Shown here in pieces: positions 1 to 8,214 of a stretch of DNA of 33,445 nucleotides (within the stretch, counting starts at the first letter, position 1; each line of letters begins with the position of its first letter). A program made the translations under genes and the position numbers. This stretch comes from Asticcacaulis sp. AC402 (lineage in GTDB: Bacteria > Pseudomonadota > Alphaproteobacteria > Caulobacterales > Caulobacteraceae): the NCBI RefSeq assembly GCF_000495835.1, contig NZ_AWGC01000047.1:1-33445 (forward strand), read 5' to 3'. The notes beneath the pieces are model-generated. The model saw only the letters and a list, made by a program, of their open reading frames with translations. It was not told the origin of the DNA and did no database searches.

Positions 1-141
1 AGCGAGATGGCGATTCTACCTAAAGCCATCCCGCTCTAAAAGTGCGACGCACCGCGCGGGCGTCCCCGATTTCGGATAAAGTGGGCGTTAACACAAAAAT
101 TTAGAGCGGGGTTTGATGTCATCAAAACACATCCCGCGCTA
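1..141 (-). repeat. Intergenic mosaic repeat, tandem inverted copies (R1)
   Basis: Two partial units lie in inverted orientation. Bases 1-38 are an A module, cut by the window edge, and are the exact reverse complement of the A module at 16061-16101. Bases 39-101 look like a decayed inverted B module (tttcggataaagtggg and acacaaaaatt remain recognisable). Bases 102-141 are another A module: it begins tagagcgggg and ends cccgcgcta, with an inner dyad gtttgatg/catcaaaac. Its last three bases (139-141) form the stop codon of comM. No coding potential is seen. Confidence 0.8.
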
Positions 142-1701
142 TGCGCAGGTTGATGCCCGTGCAAAACTCGCGGGTGTGTCCTCATTCATGGGACCACTAC
201 GGCGATAGATCAGCGCCTCTGCGACGTGACGGCGCAAGACAGCGCCCGATTGTTCCAGGTCGGCAATAGTCCGTGCCAGGCGCAGGGTTCGTGTCCAGCC
301 CCGCGCCGAAAGGCCGGTTTGCTGCGCCGCCTGGGTCAGCAGGGTCTTGGCCGAAGGGTCCAACGCGCAGATTTCCTCGAGCCCTCCACCATGGGCGGTG
401 GCGTTCAAGGCATTGCCTGGCGCCAGGTCGAGGCGGTGTGCGCGCTCGGCCTGGAGCTGGCGTGCAGCCTCGACGCGAAGGCGGACCTCGTTGGTGCCTT
501 CCGCCGGAGCGGGCAGTGCCATGTCTATGGCCGTCACGGCAGGGACATCGATCTGCAGATCAATCCGGTCCATGAGCGGGCCCGACACCCGGCTCTGATA
601 ATCCTTAAGGCAGCGTGGCGCCTTGCCGCACGAACCTCGGCCAACACCGCCATGCCCACATTTGCAGGGATTCATAGCTGCAACCAGCTGGACTCGGGCA
701 GGATACTTTACATGGTGGTTGGCGCGGGCGACGATGATTTCATTGGTTTCCAGCGGCTGCCGCAACGAATCCAGAGCCTGCGGCGAAAACTCCGGCAGTT
801 CGTCCAAAAACAGCACCCCGTTATGTGCCAGGGACATTTCACCGGGTTTTGCCCGCGTGCCGCCCCCGGTCAGGGCTGCCATCGAGGCTGAGTGGTGCGG
901 AGCACGAAACGGCCGCTCGTTGGTCAGCTCACCCTTGGCGATCAGTCCGGCCATCGACCAGACCTGCGAGGTTTCAAGGAGTTCCATATTCGACATCGAC
1001 GGCAATATGCCCGGCAAACGCTGAGCCAGCATCGATTTTCCGGAACCGGGCGGTCCGACGAACAACAGGTTGTGTCCTCCCGCGGCGGCGATTTCCAAAG
1101 CCCGCTTCGGTACCTCCTGGCCCTTGACTTCGTTCAGGTCCATCACCTTGCCGGGCAGGGCCCTTTCGCCGCGGACAGGCGGCTCAAGCACAAAATGACC
1201 CTTGAAGTGGTTGATCAGGGCAATGATGGAGCGCGGCGCCAGGATCTTGACATCGCCGGCCCAGGCGGCTTCGGGACCGTTATCGTGCGGGCAGATAAGC
1301 CCCATTCCAAAGCTGGAGGCGGCAATGGCTGCTGGCAGGGCACCGGCAACGGGGACGATACTGCCGTCCAACTTCAGTTCGCCGATACAAACATAGTCAT
1401 TGAGCGCATCTTCCGGGATGATGCCCATGAGCACCATCAAGGCCAGAGCGATCGGCAGGTCGAAATGGGTGCCCTCCTTGGGAAGGTCGGCGGGCGACAG
1501 ATTGGCGACAATTCGCTTGTTGGGTAGAGACAGGCCCATGCCGGCAAAGGCACCGCGTACACGCTCGCGGCTTTCGGCCACCGCCTTGTCACCGAGGCCC
1601 ACAACCGAGAAGGCGACGTGTCCTTTGGTAAGTACCACCTCGGCTTCGACACGGCGCGCTTCGGCGCCCTCGAATGCGACCGTGGTGATCCTGGCGGGCA
1701 T
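139..1701 (-). CDS. comM: ComM/YifB family Mg-chelatase-like AAA+ ATPase
   Basis: 520 aa, normal length for the family. An N-terminal LonC-like domain (about 1-170) is followed by an AAA+ core with Walker A GPPGSGKS at 216-223 and Walker B LFLDE at 297-301. A Cys cluster (C346, C348, C358, C364) and a C-terminal Mg-chelatase domain complete it. In naturally transformable bacteria ComM is a hexameric helicase that drives branch migration of incoming DNA during recombination; in many non-competent bacteria its role is unclear. ATG follows an AGGAGC ribosome site 9 nt upstream. It lies downstream of gshB, an arrangement common in alphaproteobacteria. A LexA-type box sits about 90-105 nt upstream of the start, so SOS control is plausible. 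The stop codon TAG lies inside a mosaic repeat. Confidence 0.95.
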   Translation of the reverse strand: MPARITTVAFEGAEARRVEAEVVLTKGHVAFSVVGLGDKAVAESRERVRGAFAGMGLSLPNKRIVANLSPADLPKEGTHFDLPIALALMVLMGIIPEDALNDYVCIGELKLDGSIVPVAGALPAAIAASSFGMGLICPHDNGPEAAWAGDVKILAPRSIIALINHFKGHFVLEPPVRGERALPGKVMDLNEVKGQEVPKRALEIAAAGGHNLLFVGPPGSGKSMLAQRLPGILPSMSNMELLETSQVWSMAGLIAKGELTNERPFRAPHHSASMAALTGGGTRAKPGEMSLAHNGVLFLDELPEFSPQALDSLRQPLETNEIIVARANHHVKYPARVQLVAAMNPCKCGHGGVGRGSCGKAPRCLKDYQSRVSGPLMDRIDLQIDVPAVTAIDMALPAPAEGTNEVRLRVEAARQLQAERAHRLDLAPGNALNATAHGGGLEEICALDPSAKTLLTQAAQQTGLSARGWTRTLRLARTIADLEQSGAVLRRHVAEALIYRRSGPMNEDTPASFARASTCA

Positions 1702-1791
1702 ATCTTGTTGCTCCTGAGCGCTGGAACTCTAGACCTTGGGGTACATAGGCAGAATTATCCACAAGCTATGGCAGAGTCTGATACAAAGCAA

Positions 1792-1806
1792 GAACAAAAT
1801 ACGAAC
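1792..1806 (-). promoter_or_regulatory. LexA (SOS) operator upstream of comM
   Basis: On the minus strand this reads GTTC-GTATTTT-GTTC, an exact match to the alphaproteobacterial LexA box GTTC-N7-GTTC. It lies between the 3' end of gshB and the start of comM, in an AT-rich stretch, and comM is the only gene it could drive. A loose promoter candidate (TTGCTT, 17 nt, TAGCTT on the minus strand) lies immediately downstream of the box. The match is seen; regulation is inferred. Confidence 0.7.
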
Positions 1807-1898
1807 AAAATAGAAAACAACGTTCGGAAGCTTCGTCAAATTTCCGCAAGATACGGAATATTAACACTTTTGCGACGGTAACGCATGTTCCAAACGGT

Positions 1899-2849
1899 CT
1901 ATTTGGCGCCTAACCGTGCGTCGATCCTGTCCCACAGGATCTCTCCGACATCGATCCCTTCAAAGGCTTTCAATTGGACGGCACCGGTGGGCGAGGTGAC
2001 GTTGATTTCGGTCAGGTAGTCGCCGATGACGTCGATGCCGACAAACATCAGTTCCTTTTCCTTCAGCACCGGTTTCAGCCGTTCGCAGATCTCGCGGTCG
2101 CGTGCGGTCAGGATCAGAGGCTCAGCGCGGCCGCCGACGCGCAGGTTGGAGCGGATGCCACCCTCAGCCGGCACGCGGTTGATGCCCCCGGCGATTTCTC
2201 CGTCGATCAGGATGATGCGCTTGTCGCCGGCGCTGACCGCCGGGAGAAATTTTTGCAGGATCACCGGTTCGCGGCTGATGTTACCAAACAGCTCGACGAG
2301 GGAATCCAGATTGCGATCGCCGGCCTTCAGCTTGATGATGCCGTTGCCGGCTGCGCCGTGCAGCGGTTTCAGGATGCAGTCGCCGTGGCGCTCGAAGAAG
2401 TCGTTCAGCGCGTCGAAGTCGGATGAGATGAGGGTTGGCGGTTGCAGGCCTTCGAATCGCGTCGCCAGCAGCTTTTCCGGCGCGTCGCGCACCGAAGTCG
2501 GATTGTTGACCACAAAGGTCTTCGGGTGGACAGTTTCCAGGAAATAGGTCGCGGTGATGTAGGCGATGTCGAAGGGCGGGTCCTGGCGCATCAGGATCAC
2601 GTCGATGTCATCGGCCAGATCGAGCTTTTGATAGTTGCCGGCGGTGACATGGTCGCCCGTGACGGGGCGCAGGGTGACCTTGCGTCCGCGCGCCGACACG
2701 CGGCCGTCTTCCAGGCTTAAGCTTTGGGGTTCATACACCCACAGTTCGTGACCGCGCTCCTGCGCCGCCATCATCAGCAGGAAGGTGGTGTCCGAGGCGA
2801 TGTTGATCTTCTCGATCGGATCCATCTGGACGGCGACGCGTAAGGTCAT
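1899..2849 (-). CDS. gshB: Glutathione synthetase
   Basis: 316 aa from the chosen ATG. It joins gamma-glutamylcysteine and glycine with ATP to make glutathione, in the cytoplasm. The protein starts [15 protein letters not shown], typical of GshB. It carries an ATP-grasp fold with the glycine-rich [11 protein letters not shown] loop, RSNLRVGG, and a late DVIG...[10 protein letters not shown] metal/ATP-binding segment. An upstream in-frame ATG (2867) would add MSQEAA. I prefer 2849 because AGGAAG lies 5 nt upstream of it and because of the family's usual length. It follows yraN on the same strand with a 57-nt gap, and probably belongs to the rdgB-hemW-rsmI-yraN transcript. Confidence 0.95.
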   Translation of the reverse strand: MTLRVAVQMDPIEKINIASDTTFLLMMAAQERGHELWVYEPQSLSLEDGRVSARGRKVTLRPVTGDHVTAGNYQKLDLADDIDVILMRQDPPFDIAYITATYFLETVHPKTFVVNNPTSVRDAPEKLLATRFEGLQPPTLISSDFDALNDFFERHGDCILKPLHGAAGNGIIKLKAGDRNLDSLVELFGNISREPVILQKFLPAVSAGDKRIILIDGEIAGGINRVPAEGGIRSNLRVGGRAEPLILTARDREICERLKPVLKEKELMFVGIDVIGDYLTEINVTSPTGAVQLKAFEGIDVGEILWDRIDARLGAK

Positions 2850-2906
2850 GGCGGCTTCCTGTGACATTCGGCAGAGATATGTGCCGCTGCGTGCCGCCTG
2901 ACAAGG

Positions 2907-3284
2907 CTAGAAGCGTTCTATTTTCTCGAAAGCGCTTATGATGTGGACCGGCCATTGTCCGGGCGCGACGGTATAGAGGTCGATGCTGAGATCCAGCTTG
3001 CGAAGCGACGGCCGGTTTTCCTGCAAAGCCAGCCCGGCCTGCCACAACCGATCCTGCTGCATTGATGTTACGGCGATGGCAGCGTCTTCATGCCTTTGGC
3101 GCTGCTTAACCTCGATCACCGCCAGCCGTTTGCCCTTGCGCGCCAGGATGTCGATCTCGCCCTGCGGTGTTTTCAACCGAAACCCCAGGATGCGATAGCC
3201 CTTCAGCATCAGGTGGATCAGGGCAAGATATTCGGCCATCCGGCCGGTTTGACGTGCCCTTGTGCCCCGGACGACGCGGTTCAT
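2907..3284 (-). CDS. yraN: YraN family protein (UPF0102), predicted endonuclease fold
   Basis: 125 aa, full length. The family has a restriction-endonuclease-like fold; its cellular role is not settled. Visible motifs are GRMAEYLALIHLMLKGY near the N-terminus, then GEIDILA and AVIEVKQR, which give the E...D...EVK arrangement of PD-(D/E)XK nucleases. The start codon overlaps the rsmI stop by 4 nt (ATGA), so the two are translationally coupled. The rsmI-yraN pairing is very common in proteobacteria, which supports the call. Function is left open. Confidence 0.9.
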   Translation of the reverse strand: MNRVVRGTRARQTGRMAEYLALIHLMLKGYRILGFRLKTPQGEIDILARKGKRLAVIEVKQRQRHEDAAIAVTSMQQDRLWQAGLALQENRPSLRKLDLSIDLYTVAPGQWPVHIISAFEKIERF

Positions 3285-4138
3285 CGCCCTTTCAGCTCCA
3301 GGGCTTTTTGATAAACAAGCTTACGCGGTACTCCGAAGACATCGGCCAGTTGTTTGGCGGCATCCGACGGCGAATAATGCTCCAGGGCCAGTTTCAACGC
3401 CTCATCGAGGGACTCTTCAGAAGGCTTGTCTTCGGCTGGCGGGGCGACCACGATAACGATTTCACCCCGGGGCTCGGCCAGGGCCGGGTCGGTGGTGAGG
3501 GTGGCGAGGGTTCCGCGATGGCCGGTCTCGTACAGCTTGGTCAGTTCGCGGCAGACACAGGCATGGCGATTGCCCAGGACGCTCAACATATCACTGAGAG
3601 CGTCGTGCAAACGCGGCCCGGTTTCGAAAACCACTAAGGTTGTTCTCAGACTGACGAATTCACCCAGGAAGGTCTGGCGGGCGGCCGATTTGGCGGGCAG
3701 GAAGCCGGCGAACATGAAGCGGTCCGTGGGCAATCCGGCCAGGCACAGGGCCGCCAGGACACTGCTGGCGCCCGGAATCGGATGAATGTAAGCGCCGGCG
3801 TCCCGGGCGGCTTCCACCAGGCGAAAACCGGGGTCGGAAATCAACGGTGTGCCGGCATCGGAAATCTGGGCGATGATCTGGCCCTGGCTCAGGCGGTCAA
3901 GGATTTCCGGCAGGACCTGCGGCCCGGCATGGTCGTCGTAGCGGATCAGCTTTTTCTTGATGTCATAGGCAGACAAAAGTTTGCCGGCAATGCGGGTGTC
4001 CTCGGCCAGGACGACATCGGCGGCGCGCAGCACGTCCAGTGCACGCAAGGTGATATCGCGAAGATTGCCGATCGGCGTGGCCACGATATAGAGGCCAGGG
4101 CTGACGGGTCGGGGTGGCGGGGCGAACAGGGATTCCAT
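3281..4138 (-). CDS. rsmI: 16S rRNA (cytidine1402-2'-O)-methyltransferase RsmI
   Basis: 285 aa. It methylates the 2'-hydroxyl of C1402 in the decoding centre of 16S rRNA, using SAM. It is a member of the tetrapyrrole-methylase fold family: GLYIVATPIGNLRDITLRAL near residue 15, then VLAEDTR, then QISDAGTPLISDPG and PGASSVLAAL, all hallmarks of RsmI. The start lies 3 nt after the hemW stop and the stop overlaps the yraN start, so it sits in the middle of a tightly packed operon. An in-frame extension upstream is not needed to match the family. Confidence 0.96.
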   Translation of the reverse strand: MESLFAPPPRPVSPGLYIVATPIGNLRDITLRALDVLRAADVVLAEDTRIAGKLLSAYDIKKKLIRYDDHAGPQVLPEILDRLSQGQIIAQISDAGTPLISDPGFRLVEAARDAGAYIHPIPGASSVLAALCLAGLPTDRFMFAGFLPAKSAARQTFLGEFVSLRTTLVVFETGPRLHDALSDMLSVLGNRHACVCRELTKLYETGHRGTLATLTTDPALAEPRGEIVIVVAPPAEDKPSEESLDEALKLALEHYSPSDAAKQLADVFGVPRKLVYQKALELKGR

Positions 4139-4141
4139 GAG

Positions 4142-5272
4142 CTAGGATAGAAGCTCAAGGAGCAGTCTGTCCAGCACGACGCGCCCCTTGAGGGTAGCGC
4201 GTAGGTGGGTCGTGGTCAATTCCATGAAGCCATCGTCGATCAGGGGCGATGCACGGGTGGGCAGATCGAGCAGCCGGAACCGTTCCAGAGCCACGCCTTC
4301 AGCCATGCGAAGACCCAGCATGGCGGCCTCTTCCTCGGCGTCCTCAAGCGTCAGGATCTCGGCACCGTGGCCGGTGCCGATTTCACGGACGCGTGCGGTG
4401 TAGGCCTTGAGGTCGGACACAGCTATGGTGGCCTGTCGTTGCCCGTCGATGGTCAGCCGGCCATGGGCCCCGGGGCCGATACCGATATAGTCGATCCCGC
4501 GCCAGACGCTGATATTGTGCATTGATGGCGCTTGTGGCCCGCGTGCATGGTTGGAGATCTCATAGGCTTCAAACCCCAGCGCTTCGAGCGTGGCCTGGGT
4601 TTCGAAGTAAAGGGCCTCACCCAGATCCTGATCGGGGGACGACCACTGGCCGCGGCGTACCGCTCGTCCGAACGCGGTGGTAGCTTCTATGGTCAACTGA
4701 TAGGGCGAAATATGCTCGATGCCCAGGGCCGCCGCCTGGGTCAGTTCGTCGCGCCAGTTGACAAGTGTCTGGTCCGGGCGGGCGTAGATCAGGTCGAGCG
4801 AGACCCGCCCGAATACGGCCTGGGCGGTTTCGATGCCAGCTATGGCTTCGCGGACGGAATGGTTACGGCCGAGGAATTTCAGCGCGGTGTTATCAAGCGA
4901 TTGCACGCCCAGTGACAGACGATTGATGCCGGCGTCGCGAAAGCCGCGATAGCGGGCTATTTCTGCGTCGGTCGGGTTGGCTTCCAGGGTGATTTCAATA
5001 TCGTCCGTAGACGGAAATAGCTGTTTTGCTCGGGTAATCAGCTCTGCGGCCCAGTCCGGCGGTAGCAGGGACGGCGTGCCCCCACCGAAGAACAGGCTGA
5101 CCAGACGCCTTGGCCCGATCCTGGCTGCCTGGTTTTCGAGATCGCTTAGAATGGCGTCGAACAGGCTCCGTTGAGACGCCTGGCCGCGGTCACGGGTGAC
5201 ATTAAAATCGCAATAGGGACAGATGCGCGAACAGTAGGGCCAATGGACATAAAGGGCGACCGGCAAGGTCAA
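4142..5272 (-). CDS. hemW: HemW-like radical SAM heme chaperone
   Basis: 376 aa. HemW is a radical-SAM protein that binds heme and is thought to insert it into respiratory enzymes; it was long misnamed oxygen-independent coproporphyrinogen oxidase. The radical-SAM cluster motif C-x3-C-x2-C is at C14, C18, C21 (YCSRICPYCDF), followed by LFFGGGTPSLL. It has the HemW-type C14-C18-C21 motif rather than the HemN N-terminal extension. The start codon is TTG, and its bases overlap the rdgB stop (TTGA), giving translational coupling. No nearby in-frame ATG fits. The unusual start and the overlap suggest modest, coupled expression. Confidence 0.93.
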   Translation of the reverse strand: MTLPVALYVHWPYCSRICPYCDFNVTRDRGQASQRSLFDAILSDLENQAARIGPRRLVSLFFGGGTPSLLPPDWAAELITRAKQLFPSTDDIEITLEANPTDAEIARYRGFRDAGINRLSLGVQSLDNTALKFLGRNHSVREAIAGIETAQAVFGRVSLDLIYARPDQTLVNWRDELTQAAALGIEHISPYQLTIEATTAFGRAVRRGQWSSPDQDLGEALYFETQATLEALGFEAYEISNHARGPQAPSMHNISVWRGIDYIGIGPGAHGRLTIDGQRQATIAVSDLKAYTARVREIGTGHGAEILTLEDAEEEAAMLGLRMAEGVALERFRLLDLPTRASPLIDDGFMELTTTHLRATLKGRVVLDRLLLELLS

Positions 5273-5883
5273 AACAATGCCGCCCGCAACTGTTCGAAGG
5301 CCAGATGGCGATGGCTGATGGCGTCCTTAGCGTCAGGGTCCATCTCGGCAAAGGTAACGTCATAACCGTCTGGCTGAAAGAGCGGATCGTAGCCAAAACC
5401 CTTGTCGCCGCGGCCGGGCAGGGTAATCTCGCCATGAATCACGCCTTCGAAAACGGCGGCCGGCCCCTCCGGCCAGGCGACGGCCAGGGCGCAGGTGAAC
5501 CAAGCTTTCAATGAAAAGGCGTTGCCCAGATCTTCTTGGGCCTTGCGCAGCTTGTGGCCGATGATCTCGCCGGCGCGGGTGAAGTCCTTATCCGGCCCGG
5601 CCCAGCGGGCACTGTAAACGCCGGGATCGCCGTTCAGCGCGGCGATACTAAGACCCGAATCATCTGCCAGGGCGGTTATTCCTGCGGTTCTCGCGGCATG
5701 ACGCGCCTTAAGGATGGCGTTCCCGACAAAACTGACCTCGGTTTCGTCAGGCTCGGGCAGGTTCAGCGCCGCGGCAGTGACGATCTCGAACCGGCCCTCG
5801 AGCAGGGCGGAGATTTCCCTGGCCTTGCCGGGATTATGGGTGGCGGCGATCAGTTTCTGACCGCGGATCAGGGACAGGCTCAT
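5269..5883 (-). CDS. rdgB: RdgB/HAM1 family XTP/dITP pyrophosphatase
   Basis: 204 aa. It hydrolyses non-canonical purine triphosphates (XTP, dITP, ITP) to monophosphates, keeping them out of DNA and RNA. Motifs are THNPGKAREI at 15-24, SFVGNAILKA near 51, ADDSGL at 73-78 with the catalytic Asp pair, GFGYDP at 162-167 and ISHRHLAF at 189-196. It heads the minus-strand chain with hemW. In related genomes rdgB directly follows rph; here a reversed two-gene cassette (about 5.98-6.71 kb) lies between them. The ribosome site is weak. Confidence 0.96.
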   Translation of the reverse strand: MSLSLIRGQKLIAATHNPGKAREISALLEGRFEIVTAAALNLPEPDETEVSFVGNAILKARHAARTAGITALADDSGLSIAALNGDPGVYSARWAGPDKDFTRAGEIIGHKLRKAQEDLGNAFSLKAWFTCALAVAWPEGPAAVFEGVIHGEITLPGRGDKGFGYDPLFQPDGYDVTFAEMDPDAKDAISHRHLAFEQLRAALF

Positions 5884-5975
5884 GGTCGTGCCTTGTACCC
5901 GATCAAGGCCAAATGAAAAGGTTGTTTTTTCACCGCGAACTTGGGAAAAGAGAAGCTCGTCATAAGGGTCTGCAC

Positions 5976-6497
5976 ATGCGCTTTCTGGGACCGCGTTCGA
6001 TTTCCAGCCTTCTGAAGACGGCGCTGGACGTCGTCTATTACGGCCTGTACGCCGTCATCTTCCTTGTCCTGCTGGCCGCGGTCAGCGTTCTGGTCGTACC
6101 AAATGTGGTCGAGATCACGCTGCAAAAGCTGAACCTTGGCACCAGTCTGAGCTCAGGCTCCCAGGCGGCCATGTTCCTGGTCTATGCCTTGTACCTGGTC
6201 GGCTATTTGATGATCATGCACTGGACGCGCCAGGTGTTCAAAACCCTGGCCGAAGGCGACGTCTTCCATCCCGACAATACCCGCCGTCTGCGCTGGATCG
6301 GTTTTGGTCTGGGTGGACTCGAAATCTTCGGTTATCTCTTGCACCTGTTTGCCGAGGGCATGTTCCATCTCCAGTTCGAGCCGGTCTACGGCCTGCGTGC
6401 CGTGACGACCTGGTTCTCGGTTCTGGTGGTGTTCGTCCTGGCCGAGGTGTTCAAGGAGGGCGCGCGACTGCGCCAGGAAGCGGACCTGACGATTTGA
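5976..6497 (+). CDS. DUF2975-like membrane protein
   Basis: 173 aa from ATG 5976, which follows ATAAGGG 8 nt upstream; an earlier in-frame start at 5913 would add 21 residues that look non-conserved. Four hydrophobic segments are visible (about 20-45, 60-80, 105-125, 140-160). The segment TRQVFKTLAEGDVFHPDNTRRLRWIG is typical of DUF2975 proteins. These often sit directly before a small XRE regulator, as here: the next ATG is 1 nt after this stop. Function of the family is unknown. It reads opposite to the flanking rdgB and rph genes. Confidence 0.8.
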   Translation: MRFLGPRSISSLLKTALDVVYYGLYAVIFLVLLAAVSVLVVPNVVEITLQKLNLGTSLSSGSQAAMFLVYALYLVGYLMIMHWTRQVFKTLAEGDVFHPDNTRRLRWIGFGLGGLEIFGYLLHLFAEGMFHLQFEPVYGLRAVTTWFSVLVVFVLAEVFKEGARLRQEADLTI

Positions 6498-6498
6498 C

Positions 6499-6714
6499 AT
6501 GGCCATTCGATTGAAACTGGTAGAAGCCCTGGCGCGGCGGCGGCTGTCGATCGTCGAACTGTCTGACCGGACGGGGATATCGGTGCGCGACCTGGAGGTC
6601 CTGCGTGACCAGAAGGCCATGGCCCTGCGCCTGAAGACGCTGGACGCCTTGTGCCGGGCGCTGAACTGCACGCCCGGCGATCTGCTTGAATATGGCGAGA
6701 ACGCGTTGGAGTGA
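6499..6714 (+). CDS. Small XRE-family HTH regulator
   Basis: 71 aa, essentially only a Cro/CI-type helix-turn-helix (SIVELSDRTGISVRDLEVLR as helices 2-3, then LCRALNCTPGDLLEY). This is the short YozG-like type that accompanies DUF2975 membrane proteins. It begins 1 nt after the stop of that gene, so the two are almost certainly co-transcribed. Its target is not known; autoregulation of the pair is a reasonable inference. It lacks any sensor or oligomerisation domain. Confidence 0.88.
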   Translation: MAIRLKLVEALARRRLSIVELSDRTGISVRDLEVLRDQKAMALRLKTLDALCRALNCTPGDLLEYGENALE

Positions 6715-6817
6715 CGGAAGCGGTCCTCCAGGATGCTGTTTGAAAGCTTTGCGCAGCGACGGCGGACCCCTCCGTCTCGACGCGTTTCGCCCCATAGGTG
6801 GGCTCACTTGCTCGCCA

Positions 6818-6842
6818 CCTCCCCATTGAAGAAATGGGGAGG
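6818..6842. terminator. Hairpin between convergent XRE gene and rph
   Basis: A perfect 10-bp stem CCTCCCCATT / AATGGGGAGG with a 5-nt loop lies between two convergent gene ends. No T-run follows on either strand, so it may act as an imperfect bidirectional terminator. It may equally be a copy of a C-rich palindromic repeat; compare 25115-25142 and 31043-31202. Confidence 0.45.
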
Positions 6843-6877
6843 AGAAGAAAGCAAGAGTTCACCCGGCTCGTCGTATT

Positions 6878-7630
6878 TTAACGCCCCAGCACCTGGTTCT
6901 GCAGGGCGAACAGTTCGGTGGTGCCCTTCAGCGCCAAATCGTACAGGGTGTCAAATTCCGGGCGGCTGAAACCGCGCTTTTCGCCGGTCGCCTGGATTTC
7001 GACCGCCAGACCGGAACCGGTGATCACGAAGTTTGCATCCGTCTCAGCATTGGAGTCCTCATCATAGTCGAGGTCCAGCACCGGCGTCGCTTCGAAGATG
7101 CCGCATGAAATGGCCGCGATCTGGTCCATGAGCGGCGACTTCTCGATGATCTTGTCCGCGACCAGCTTGTCACAGGCGGCGGCCAGCGCTACCCAGGCGC
7201 CGGTGATCGAGGCGGTGCGTGTGCCGCCGTCGGCCTGCAGCACGTCGCAGTCGAGCGTGATCTGACGTTCGCCCAGGGCCTTCAAGTCGATGATCGCGCG
7301 CATCGAGCGACCGATCAGGCGTTGAATTTCCTGCGTGCGCCCCGACTGTTTGCCGGCAGCGGCTTCACGGCGCGACCGGGTATGGGTCGAACGCGGCAGC
7401 ATGCCGTATTCCGCCGTCACCCAGCCCTGGCCCTTGCCTTTCAGGAAAGACGGGACGCCGGGTTCGACCGAAGCCGTCACCAGGACGCGGGTGTGGCCAA
7501 AGGTGACCAGGCACGATCCCTCGGCATAACGCGTGACACCTGTTTCCAGAGTAACGTTGCGCATCTGGTCAGGCTTGCGGTTGGACGGACGTATGGTCTT
7601 GAGCGCGGCCAGGGCATCGAAGTGTGACAT
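6878..7630 (-). CDS. rph: Ribonuclease PH
   Basis: 250 aa. A phosphorolytic 3'-5' exoribonuclease that trims tRNA 3' ends. It has the usual [11 protein letters not shown] start region, [37 protein letters not shown], and [18 protein letters not shown]. About a dozen residues precede the usual N-terminus ([13 protein letters not shown]). They are in frame, and the ATG has AGG 8 nt upstream, so I keep it. It lies near hrcA on the opposite strand, as in Caulobacter. The C-terminus ends about 160 bp from the XRE gene. Confidence 0.97.
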   Translation of the reverse strand: MSHFDALAALKTIRPSNRKPDQMRNVTLETGVTRYAEGSCLVTFGHTRVLVTASVEPGVPSFLKGKGQGWVTAEYGMLPRSTHTRSRREAAAGKQSGRTQEIQRLIGRSMRAIIDLKALGERQITLDCDVLQADGGTRTASITGAWVALAAACDKLVADKIIEKSPLMDQIAAISCGIFEATPVLDLDYDEDSNAETDANFVITGSGLAVEIQATGEKRGFSRPEFDTLYDLALKGTTELFALQNQVLGR

Positions 7631-7644
7631 AAAAAAACCTCGTG

Positions 7645-7677
7645 AAAGCGCGCCTGAACTAACAGGTCGTGCGCTTT
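7645..7677. other. Hairpin in the rph leader
   Basis: A stem AAAGCGC / GCGCTTT encloses a second stem CCTG-aactaa-CAGG. It lies 15 nt before the rph start. On the minus strand seven T residues directly precede the rph ATG, about 7 nt after the hairpin. It could terminate the small upstream gene, attenuate rph or simply structure the leader; the sequence does not decide. Confidence 0.4.
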
Positions 7678-7820
7678 GAGGGAAATGCTTTCTCAGTGTT
7701 TAGAACTGATGCGGCTTGGCATTTGCGCCAGGCGCGGGCGGACCGTGTTCGCGGTGCGCCACCTTGCCTTCCGAATTGGTGCATATCGAGGTTTCGTTGC
7801 CGCGTTTGCCGGAACTTGCC

Positions 7821-8117
7821 TCAATTCGTTCCCAGTCGGCCCTGTTCCTGTTCCAGAGGCGTGCGCGAGGTATAGACCGGCGTCGTCGTCTTGCACGTGC
7901 TGTCGACACAGGCAAAGCCGCGGTGTTCGTCATCGTGCTGACGGGTATCGGCGCTGCGCGCAGCGGGACGAATCAATCCCGGCCGGGTGTCATAGACGGC
8001 CTTCCCGCCCGAGGTTTGCAAAGGGGCATAGGCCGCGGCTTGCGACGGCTGCGGGCCATAGGGTTGTTCGGGTGCATCACGGTTCAGCGCGACGGCGAGC
8101 AAGGCGGCTTCCAACAT
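7821..8117 (-). CDS. Small hypothetical protein (98 aa)
   Basis: 98 aa, not recognised. The ATG is preceded by an excellent ribosome site (GGAGGAAGG, 3-nt spacer). Codons show the strong G/C third-position bias of the neighbouring genes, so it is very probably real. The N-terminus is mildly hydrophobic (MLEAALLAVAL), but too short for a signal peptide or membrane segment. The rest is rich in Pro, Gln, Ala and Thr and likely disordered, with two cysteines (C70, C75) in FACVDSTCKT. It lies between divergent hrcA and rph, 190 bp upstream of rph, and could share its transcript. A longer form starting upstream at 8153 is possible but has no ribosome site. Confidence 0.7.
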   Translation of the reverse strand: MLEAALLAVALNRDAPEQPYGPQPSQAAAYAPLQTSGGKAVYDTRPGLIRPAARSADTRQHDDEHRGFACVDSTCKTTTPVYTSRTPLEQEQGRLGTN

Positions 8118-8175
8118 GAACCTTCCTCCGAGGATTGCGGTAGCTCGATCCAACTTTATGGCGAATTAAAGACTC

Positions 8176-8205
8176 TTGGCGCGAAGCACGGACCTTGTGT
8201 AGACT
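8176..8205 (+). promoter_or_regulatory. Possible sigma-70 promoter of hrcA
   Basis: TTGGCG (8176-8181), 18 nt, TAGACT (8200-8205). The predicted start of transcription would be close to 8212, only about 3 nt before the ATG at 8215. So either the message is leaderless or translation starts at ATG 8251. A GANTC methylation site (GACTC, 8171-8175) adjoins the -35. No CIRCE repeat is seen. Confidence 0.3.
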
Positions 8206-8214
8206 TGTCGTCGA

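Noticed and set aside
892-1527. Open frame antisense to comM
   Set aside because: It lies inside an unmistakable ComM coding region.
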